From Chromobotia macracanthus (Eukaryota; Chordata; Actinopteri; Cypriniformes; Botiidae), in assembly GCA_036877525.1 (NCBI GenBank), contig JAZGTH010000067.1:1197501-1261500 (forward strand): a stretch of 64,000 nucleotides of DNA. The letters run 5' to 3'. Numbering within the stretch: position 1 is the stretch's first letter; each line of letters opens with the position of its first letter. The notes under the pieces are model-generated. The model saw only the letters and a list, made by a program, of their open reading frames with translations, was not told the DNA's origin and ran no database searches. Positions 25,735 to 36,900 of this stretch are shown piece after piece. The translations under genes and the position numbers were made by a program.

Positions 25735-25874
25735 CTGATTTGTCTCGTTCAGATCTGCATGATCATACTGTTCATTCTGTAACTAACATGATTTATGATT
25801 AAACCGCACTGACATGTTCTCATTATAATAATGAAAAGATTATTGTGATGAAAAGATCATGATTACTGTTTACT

Positions 25875-27758
25875 ATGATTTATTGAGATCATTGACATAA
25901 AAGATATGATTTATTGAGACCACTGACATAAAAGATATGATTTATTGAGATCATTGACATAGAAGATATGATTTATTGAGATCATTGACATAGAAGATAT
26001 GATTTATTGAGATCATTGACATAAAAGATATGATTTATTGAGATCATTGACATAAAAGATATGATTTATTTAGATCATTGACATAAAAGATATGATTTAT
26101 TAAGATCATTGACATAAAAGATATGATTTATTGAGATCATTGACATAAAAGATATGATTTATTTAGATCATTGACATAAAAGATATGATTTATTGAGATC
26201 ATTGACATAGAAGATATGATTTATTGAGATCATTGACATAAAAGATATGATTTATTTAGATCATTGACATAAAAGATATGATTTATTGAGATCATTGACA
26301 TAGAAGATATGATTTATTGAGATCATTGACATAAAAGATATGATTTATTGAGATCATTGACATAGAAGATATGATTTATTGAGATCATTGACATAGAAGA
26401 TATGATTTATTGAGATCATTGACATAAAAGATATGATTTATTGAGATCATTGACATAAAAGATATGATTTATTGAGATCATTGACATAAAAGATATGATT
26501 TATTGAGATCATTGACATAAAAGATATGATTTATTGAGATCATTGACATAAAAGATATGATTTATTGAGATCATTGACATAGAAGATATGATTTATTGAG
26601 ATCATTGACATAAAAGATATGATTTATTGAGATCATTGACATAAAAGATATGATTTATTGAGATCATTGACATAGAAGATATGATTTATTGAGATCATTG
26701 ACATAAAAGATATGATTTATTGAGATCATTGACATAGAAGATATGATTTATTGAGATCATTGACATAGAAGATATGATTTATTGAGATCATTGACATAGA
26801 AGATATGATTTATTTAGATCATTGACATAGAAGATATGATTTATTGAGACCATTGACATAAAAGATATGATTTATTGAGATCATTGACATAAAAGATATG
26901 ATTTATTTAGATCATTGACATAAAAGATATGATTTATTAAGATCATTGACATAAAAGATATGATTTATTGAGATCATTGACATAAAAGATATGATTTATT
27001 TAGATCATTGACATAAAAGATATGATTTATTGAGATCATTGACATAGAAGATATGATTTATTGAGATCATTGACATAAAAGATATGATTTATTGAGATCA
27101 TTGACATAAAAGATATGATTTATTGAGATCATTGACATAAAAGATATGATTTATTGAGATCATTGACATAAAAGATATGATTTATTGAGATCATTGACAT
27201 AAAAGATATGATTTATTGAGATCATTGACATAAAAGATATGATTTATTGAGATCATTGACATAAAAGATATGATTTATTGAGATCATTGACATAAAAGAT
27301 ATGATTTATTTAGATCATTGACATAAAAGATATGATTTATTGAGATCATTGACATAAAAGATATGATTTATTGAGATCATTGACATAAAAGATATGATTT
27401 ATTGAGATCATTGACATAAAAGATATGATTTATTGAGATCATTGACATAGAAGATATGATTTATTGAGATCATTGACATAAAAGATATGATTTATTTAGA
27501 TCATTGACATAAAAGATATGATTTATTGAGATCATTGACATAGAAGATATGATTTATTGAGATCATTGACATAAAAGATATGATTTATTGAGATCATTGA
27601 CATAGAAGATATGATTTATTGAGATCATTGACATAGAAGATATGATTTATTGAGATCATTGACATAGAAGATATGATTTATTTAGATCATTGACATAAAA
27701 GATATGATTTATTGAGATCATTGACATAAAAGATATGATTTATTGAGATCATTGACAT
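25875..27758 (+). repeat. 31-bp minisatellite, about 61 copies
   Basis: Head-to-tail 31-bp units starting ATGATTTATTGAGATCATTG and ending ACATAAAAGAT. Single-base variants recur: TTAG or TAAG for TGAG, ATAG for ATAA, and GACC. Almost no length variation is seen. The order of variants shows internal block duplications. It ends 243 bp before the CTTNBP2-family start codon. Confidence 0.98.
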
Positions 27759-27779
27759 CATCGTGTACACTAAATGTAA

Positions 27780-28000
27780 ATGTAAAGTGAACCGGCGGGG
27801 TTAAGCGGGCACAGCTCACACCGCGTCCACGTCCTCCTCCTCCTCCTCCGGCTGCAGGTCCACGCCGCTCTTCGTTCACATCTCTTTAAATCTGCTCCTC
27901 ACGTCTGCTGTGCCGCCGGACGATGTCTGATCTCAGATCAGTAACACTGCTGTTTGATGTGTGTGCTGCCGGAGCTTGAGCACTCCTCCACGGTGAGAAG
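27780..28000 (+). promoter_or_regulatory. cttnbp2: CpG-rich promoter and 5' UTR of CTTNBP2-family gene
   Basis: Abrupt change from AT-rich array to GC- and CpG-rich DNA (ACCGGCGGGG, CACCGCGTCCACGTCC, a run of CCT triplets). No TATA box is visible, consistent with a dispersed CpG promoter. The start-codon context GAAGATGGCGTC differs by one base from the TISU/YY1 element, which is associated with short 5' UTRs. Confidence 0.65.
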
Positions 28001-28081
28001 ATGGCGTCGGACGGAGCGAGAGGCGAGCAGCCGCCTCCGCCACAAACACCGGCGACCGCTGCCAGCGAGAGCGCCGAGGCG
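28001..28081 (+). CDS. cttnbp2: cttnbp2 exon 1
   Basis: 27 codons, starting MASDGARGEQPPPP and ending in phase 0 at GCG|GTGAGC. The start resembles the MATDGA start of mammalian CTTNBP2. An in-frame alternative start was not needed. Confidence 0.85.
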
Positions 28082-31000
28082 GTGAGCTCATCCCCGCATA
28101 CACGCACCGTGATGAGCCGCGCTGAGCGCCAGTGATGGAGGCAAATGATCACAGTTACTCTGTAACAGCTCGTGTGATTTATTGATACGTGACTGATGTA
28201 TTGATCAGCTGTAAGCGCCGGGTTATTTACTTATATTGTCTTACAATCATCAGTCATACAATCATCAGTCATACAATCATCAGTCATATAATCATCAGTC
28301 ATACAATCATCAGTCATACAATCATCAGTCATATAATCATCAGTCATATAATCATCAGTCATATACGTCAGTCATCTATCATCAGCTGCAAGCATCGGTT
28401 ATTTACTATTATTGTCTTACAATCATCAGTCATACAATCAACAGTCATACAATCATCAGTCATACAATCATCAGTCATATAATCATCAGTCATACAATGA
28501 CTGATGTATTGATCAGTCATATAAGCACGGGTTATTACATTTATTGTCTTACAATCATCAGTCATACAATCATCAGTCATACAATCATCAGTCATACAAT
28601 CATCAGTCATATAATCATCAGTCATATAATCATCAGTCATATACGTGACTGATGTATTGATCAGCTGTAAGCACCGGGTTATTTACTTTTATTGTCTTAC
28701 AATCATCAGTCATACAATCATCAGTCATACAATCATCAGTCATACAATCATCAGTCATATAATCATCAGTCATACAATCATCAGTCATACAATCATCAGT
28801 CATACAATCATCAGTCATATAATCATCAGTCATATAATCATCAGTCATACAATCATCAGTCATACAATCATCAGTCATATAATCATCAGTCATACAATCA
28901 TCAGTCATAAAATCATCAGTCATAAAATCATCAGTCATATAATCATCAGTCATACAATCATCAGTCATACAATCATCAGTCATACAATCATCAGTCATGT
29001 AATCATCAGTCATACAATCATCAGTCATACAATCATCAGTCATACAATCATCAGTCATACAATCATCAGTCATATAATCATCAGTCATACAATCATCAGT
29101 CATACAATCATCAGTCATACACGTCATTCATGCATTGATCAGTCATACAATCATCAGTCTTACAATCATCAGTCATACAATCATCAGTCATACAATCATC
29201 AGTCATAAAATCATCAGTCATACAATCATCAGTCATACAATCATCAGTCATATAATCATCAGTCATATAATCATCAGTCATACAATCATCAGTCATACAA
29301 TCATCAGTCATATAATCATCAGTCATACAATCATCAGTCATACAATCATCAGTCATACAATCATCAGTCATACAATCATCAGTCATATAATCATCAGTCA
29401 TACAATCATCAGTCATACAATCATCAGTCATACAATCATCAGTCATACAATCATCAGTCATACAATCATCAGTCATACAATCATCAGTCATATAATCATC
29501 AGTCATATAATCATCAGTCATACAATCATCAGTCATACAATCATCAGTCATATAATCATCAGTCATACAATCATCAGTCATATAATCATCAGTCATACAA
29601 TCATCAGTCATATAATCATCAGTCATATAATCATCAGTCATACAATCATCAGTCATATAATCATCAGTCATATACGTGACTGATGTATTGATCAGCTGTA
29701 AGCGCCGGGTTATTTACTTTTATTGTCTTACTGTGAGCTTGATTGTGTACAATCATCAGTCATACAATCATCAGTCATACAATCATCAGTCATATAATCA
29801 TCAGTCATATAATCATCAGTCATAAAATCATCAGTCATACAATCATCAGTCATACAATCATCAGTCATATAATCATCAGTCATAAAATCATCAGTCATAC
29901 AATCATCAGTCATACAATCATCAGTCATACAATCATCAGTCATACAATCATCAGTCATATAATCATCAGTCATACAATCATCAGTCATACAATCATCAGT
30001 CATACAATCATCAGTCATACAATCATCAGTCATACAATCATCAGTCATATAATCATCAGTCATACAATCATCAGTCATACAATCATCAGTCATACAATCA
30101 TCAGTCATACAATCATCAGTCATACAATCATCAGTCATATAATCATCAGTCATACAATCATCAGTCATACAATCATCAGTCATACAATCATCAGTCATAT
30201 AATCATCAGTCATATAATCATCAGTCATACAATCATCAGTCATACAATCATCAGTCATACAATCATCAGTCATATAATCATCAGTCATACAATCATCAGT
30301 CATACAATCATCAGTCATATAATCATCAGTCATATAATCATCAGTCATACAATCATCAGTCATACAATCATCAGTCATATAATCATCAGTCATATAATCA
30401 TCAGTCATACAATCATCAGTCATAAAATCATCAGTCATACAATCATCAGTCATACAATCATCAGTCATATAATCATCAGTCATACAATCATCAGTCATAC
30501 AATCATCAGTCATATAATCATCAGTCATATACGTGATTGATGTATTGATCAGCTGTAAGCGCTGGGTTATTTACTTTTATTGTCTTACAATCATCAGTCA
30601 TACAATCATCAGTCATAAAATCATCAGTCATATAATCATCAGTCATACAATCATCAGTCATACAATCATCAGTCATACAATCATCAGTCATATAATCATC
30701 AGTCATACAATCATCAGTCATACAATCATCAGTCATACAATCATCAGTCATAAAATCATCAGTCATACAATCATCAGTCATACAATCATCAGTCATACAA
30801 TCATCAGTCATAAAATCATCAGTCATACAATCATCAGTCATACAATCATCAGTCATACAATCATCAGTCATATAATCATCAGTCATATACGTGATTGATG
30901 TATTGATCAGCTGTAAGCGCCGGGTTATTTACTTTTATTGTCTTACAATCATCAGTCATACAATCATCAGTCATAAAATCATCAGTCATATAATCATCAG

Positions 31001-33811
31001 TCATACAATCATCAGTCATACAATCATCAGTCATACAATCATCAGTCATACAATCATCAGTCATACAATCATCAGTCATACAATCATCAGTCATAAAATC
31101 ATCAGTCATACAATCATCAGTCATACAATCATCAGTCATAAAATCATCAGTCATATAATCATCAGTCATACAATCATCAGTCATACAATCATCAGTCATA
31201 CAATCATCAGTCATACAATCATCAGTCATAAAATCATCAGTCATACAATCACCAGTCATATAATCATCAGTCATATAATTATCAGTCATACAATCATCAG
31301 TCATACAATCATCAGTCATACAATCATCAGTCATATAATCATCAGTCATACAATCATCAGTCATACAATCATCAGTCATATAATCATAGCCCCCTAGAGA
31401 GGCGCTATAGAGCCCTACAGTCTGATGCACAGAGCTGCTGCTTGCTCTCAGCTGATCTGCGGTCAGTGTCCTGCAGTAAAGGGCAGCCTTTAGTTTCAGT
31501 TGTAAGATTGCATCTCATCTTACTCTCCGTCTTTAAATGTAAATCAGTTTGCATGACAGGCCAGCATCACTGTGACTGAATTATTTCTAAATATAAACAG
31601 AATTATTTCTGTCTGAACACATTTCTGAAAGCGGTGTGGTAATGACAGATACTGTACTTAAAGCAGTTTACATGTTGTTTCAGAAGTGACTCTGTCTACT
31701 CTGTGTTAAGGTTACAGTTCAGGTCATGTGTAAAAGGCCAGCCACAGTTTGATTAACCATTTACTCCTCTTTCATTTATTACACAACACATTAATAAACA
31801 TGCTGGTCACTGAGAACTAGAATTAATAAACATAAATCATCAAAGATGGATTTATTAATACTGTATGTCATTATTAATGAAAAGACTTCAGTAATTGAGC
31901 TGGTGAAGAAAAATAGGTCATGGTATTGATGTTATATATCCAGTGTCAAATCAGTGTTTACGTACACATCTGTAGTTCTGCTCATCTTATGTCACACAAA
32001 ATGGAAACATACTGTAAATGTTTCTGTGAGAGGTTTCATATGTTGTTGGTTTCTGTGAAAATGTTCATCTGTGAGCAGTGAGACTGGTGACCACTCAACA
32101 TCTTCTCTGCCACAGATATGATGAGGCATGACCATGTGGAATATTTCAGTGTCATTTTCCTGTAACAAGGCTGGTCTTGTTGCTCTGTGTGTTTCAGAAA
32201 TGCGAGCTGAACATTGACACCCTGAGCAAACCAGAGCTCCTGACCCTGCTAAGCATCATGGAGGGCGAGCTGGAGGCCAGGGATCTGGTCATTGAAGCTC
32301 TGAGGGTGAGTAGCCCATCTTTGCACCTTCAGCAACAAACGTGTCCATGTTACCTGTATGTTTATTGTGTATATATAATGTCAACGGCATCTCTTCATAA
32401 TGTTCGTCCTGATCCAAATCCTGCTCTCTCTTTCTGTAAGTTAACAGACAAAAATCATATCGATAATAAAAAGGTGTGGGATGACTGGAATGACAAATGA
32501 ATAAACATTACACTTAAGTAGTTGATTTTCTCCTGTTTGTATGGTTTTATACAGATAAACAGAATATCTATGGATTTTTCTATGGAAAAGTTAATGTTAT
32601 AGTGACTGTAAATATTTATGTCTTTACCATTGACACGTTCTACTCATTTTTCAGTCTAGTGGTCGATCAATATGGTTTCTTGTTACCTATTCTTAAAGGA
32701 CTTTTTATGGCGATGGGAGTCGGGAAGAATATGAGGTTCTGGTCCAGCATTTGTCCCTATTTGTCCTCGCATTAAGGTCAAACGTTTGTCATGGGATAAG
32801 AGTCCACATGTCTGATTAATCGAGGTCAGGAGTGTCGCTGTATTTTCGTAGCTGTTCTAGTTTAGGGTGTCAGTGTGATTGTATTTAAACACACTTTTTT
32901 AGGTCAGTGTATTGGCAGAATGATGGGCACATTTTGGGCACCGCCTCACTTCCTGTCTCCCTCTGCTAAGTTTACAGTAAACACAAACTTCAGCAGATCC
33001 GTGTTATTCATGTCATATCCTCTTTTCTGTTTGTCTCTGGGGTGGTTTTCATGCATTTTAAAGACTGCTCTCTTTATTATTCTCTTCCCTTGGCTGCAAG
33101 TGTTTCCCAGCTGGTTTGTCCCTGTGGATTTCCTCCTCTCTCTCTTATTTTCTCTCTCTATTTTATTCCCTCCTCTTTTATTCTCTCTCTCTTATTCTCA
33201 CTCTCTCTCTTATTCTCTCTCTCTTATATTCTCACTCTCTCTCTTATTCTCTCTCTCTCTTTTATTCTCTGTCTCTCTTATTCTCTCTCTCTCTTTTATT
33301 CCCTCCTCTTTTATTCTCTCTCTCTCTTATTCTCACTCTCTCTCTTATTCTCTCTCTCTTATTCTCTCTCTCTCTTTTATTCTCTCTCTCTCTTATTCTC
33401 TCTCTCTCTTATTCTCTCTCTCTCTTTTATTCTCTCTCTCTCTTATTCTCTCTCTCTCTTTTATTCTCTCTTTCTCTTATTCTCTCTCTTTTATTCCCTC
33501 CTCTTTTATTCTCTCTCTCTCTTATTCTCCCTTCTCTTATCTCTCTCTCTCTTATTCTCTCTCTCTTATTCTCTCTCTCTCTCTCTTTTATTCCCTCCTC
33601 TTTTATTCTCTCTCTCTCTTATTCTCACTCTCTCTCCTATTCTCTCTCTCTCTTATTCTCTCTCTCTTATTCTCTCTCTCTCTTTTATTCTCTCTTTCTC
33701 TTATTCTCTCTCTCTCTTTTATTCTCTCTCTCTCTTATTCTCACTCTCTCTCTTATTCTCTCTCTCTCTTTTATTCTCTCACCCTCTTATTCTCTCTCTC
33801 TCTCACCCTCT

Positions 33812-33853
<42 letters not shown>

Positions 33854-33917
33854 TTCTCACTCTCTCTCTTATTCTCTCTCTCTCTCTCTTATTCTCTCTC
33901 TCTCCCTCTTATTCTCC

Positions 33918-33948
<31 letters not shown>

Positions 33949-36900
33949 ATTCTCTCTCTCTCCCTCATCCCTTTTTGCCTGTCCACATCAACAGATCAAG
34001 CACAATGCTCCAGTTTGCTTGTCTAGGGAAATGGTGAGAGGGTCAAACAAGTCTGCAAAGACTTTCATGCCAACACACCAAATTGTGAATTCAGTGGTTT
34101 CATACATTGGATTTATTTTCTAGGCTGACTGTAAATATTACAGTTGATGCATGAAAGATGAAAGAAACAGTCCTATGCATTATTAAGGAGCTGTTGTCTA
34201 TGTGATTAATTAGCAGGCTGTATGGGATATGAGGTGTATTGTTTGACCTACACTCTGTGTGTAACCTACACTCTGTGTGTAACCTACTCTCTGTGTGTAA
34301 CCTACACTCTGTGTGTAACCTACTCTCTGTGTGTAACCTACTCTCTGTGTGTAACCTACTTTCTGTGTGTAACCTACTCTCTGTGTGTAACCTACACTCT
34401 GTGTGTAACCTACTCTCTGTGTGTAACCTACACTCTGTGTGTAACCTACTCTCTGTGTGTAACCTACTCTCTGTGTGTAACCTACACTCTGTGTGTAACC
34501 TACTCTCTGTGTGTAACCTACACTCTGTGTGTAACCTACTCTCTGTGTGTAACCTACACTCTGTGTGTAACCTACTCTCTGTGTGTAACCCACTCTCTGT
34601 GTGTAACCTACTCTCTGTGTGTAACCTACTCTCTGTGTGTAACCTACACTCTGTGTGTAACCTACACTCTGTGTGTAACCTACTCTCTGTGTGTAACCTA
34701 CACTCTGTGTGTAACCTACTCTCTGTGTGTAACCTACACTCTGTGTGTAACCTACTCTCTGTGTGTAACCTACTCTCTGTGTGTAACCTACACTCTGTGT
34801 GTAACCTACACTCTGTGTGTAACCTACTCTCTGTGTGTAACCTACTCTCTGTGTGTAGCCTACACTCTGTGTGTAGCCTACACTCTGTGTGTAACCTACA
34901 CTCTGTGTGTAACCTACACTCTGTGTGTAACCCACTCTCTGTGTGTAACCTACTCTCTGTGTGTAACCTACACTCTGTGTGTAACCTACTCTCTGTGTGT
35001 AACCTACTCTCTGTGTGTAACCTACACTCGTGTGTAACCTACTCTCTGTGTGTAACCTACACTCTGTGTGTAACCTACTCTCTGTGTGTAACCTACTCTC
35101 TGTGTGTAACCTACACTCTGTGTGTAACCTACTCTCTGTGTGTAACCTACTCTCTGTGTGTAACCTACTCTCTGTGTGTAACCTACTCTCTGTGTGTAAC
35201 CTACACTCTGTGTGTAACCTACTCTCTGTGTGTAACCTACTCTCTGTGTAACCTACTCTCTGTGTGTAACCCACTCTCTGTGTGTAACCTACTCTCTGTG
35301 TGTAACCTAACTCTGTGTTAACCTACTCTCTGTGTGTAACCTACTCTCTGTGTGTAACCCACTCTCTGTGTGTAACCTACTCTCTGTGTGTAACCTACAC
35401 TCTGTGTGTAACCTACTCTCTGTGTGTAACCCACTCTCTGTGTGTAACCTACACTCTGTGTGTAACCTACTCTCTGTGTGTAACCTACACTCTGTGTGTA
35501 ACCTACTCTCTGTGTGTAACCTACACTCTGTGTGTAACCTACACTCTGTGTGTAACCCACTCTCTGTGTGTAACCTACTCTCTGTGTGTAACCTACACTC
35601 TCTGTGTAACCTACTCTCTGTGTGTAACCTACTCTCTGTGTGTAGCAAGCAACAGTATGACCCAGTTCCAAAACCTAGTGAACTAGGCTTACATGAAATA
35701 TTGATTAAAATAGTCAAACAAATGTAAATGTTAAAGTAAAATATTTTAACAAAAAGAAAAAAGGAAAAAACATAAAATCAGGGAAAAAAATTACATCTGA
35801 CATTGTCTGCCATCTTGGGTGTAGTTATACTGCCTACCTTGTGAAACAGCCTGTCCAGAAGCATGGCTTTGATGCTTTAAACGCTGTGCACTGTGTAGGC
35901 AGCTCACTGAGTGTTGGAACAGAGCCCATGTGTATGAAGAGGTCCACAGTTACTCTCACTTCATAGTGTTTGGTTCCTGTAGTCTCTTTGTGTTTTGTCT
36001 AGGATTTGTTTCACCAGAATACTGAACTATAGGACACTAGGAGATGTGCACTGTCTGCGCAGTTCTGCACTGATAATGCGATCTCTTGCTGTCAGTAACA
36101 CTCCAGCGGTGTTTCATGCTGCTACTGCGCAGCTGCTGATATGGTCAGACAAGACTGTGTAGCATTACACACTCTCTGCACCTGCCACGTGAGCTGGTGT
36201 TACAGGAAACAGGTTTCAAGTCATGCAGTGGAGACTGATTGTGAGTGATTGTTTGTGACAGTGAACATGTTTAGCCTCAGTACACATTTACTGGAGTCCA
36301 TGCATGCAGCCCAGCTCACATTTACATGACCCTGACAGGATAGTTACTGTGCTCTGTGACAGCTTATAAAAATAAGCCTGAGTCTGGATGTATAGGGGAC
36401 TAAATATAATGTAAAGCAGAGAAGAGAACAGCTTGGAGGTGATCAGATAAGATCTGTTGATCTGACAGCTTCTGCTCCACCAGACTCTACAAAGACGTAT
36501 AATGTGAAATGTGATGTGGTCTGAACCCTCACAGCCTAACAGCACAGTCCCACATCCTCTAATGCAGTGCACCAGAGCTATCCTACAATAGGACAAACCT
36601 TTAACAGTATCATTTATATGACGCCTCACTCGGGATGCTAAATGAATGCGTGCAATGTAATTTATTGTTTTGATGGCAGATACAGTACACAGTTACAGAG
36701 AATATGCTAATTAACATTAGTTACACTTGATGCCTTGTTTTCTAATGAAAACAAAACTGTCAGGCATGGATGTACAGTCTGTTCAAAATGTCACATACTG
36801 TTCAGTATGTTCATAAAAATGTTGTCCAATATCACATCTGAATTCACAGTGCACGTTTCCCTGAGTTATTTTGTCAGGAAATTATTTGTGGGAAGATGTT

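Noticed and set aside
28236..31430. Open frames of up to 266 codons on both strands (ISHTI- and MTDDC-type repeats)
   Set aside because: They are translations of a 15-bp unit without stops. Length divisible by three keeps frames open on both strands. No splice sites or non-repeat protein sequence.
32875..34123. Three overlapping Ser/Leu/Phe-rich frames of 330-380 codons
   Set aside because: Pure consequence of the TC-rich array. All three + frames are open at once.
34248..35644. Interstitial telomere repeat
   Set aside because: The unit is GTGTAACCTACTCTCT, not TTAGGG. Only the short GTAACCTA string resembles telomere sequence.
34210..35727. Cys/Val/Thr and Tyr/Thr/Gln repeat frames of up to 360 codons
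   Set aside because: Periodicity of the 16-bp unit. Both strands are open simultaneously, which is not a coding signature.
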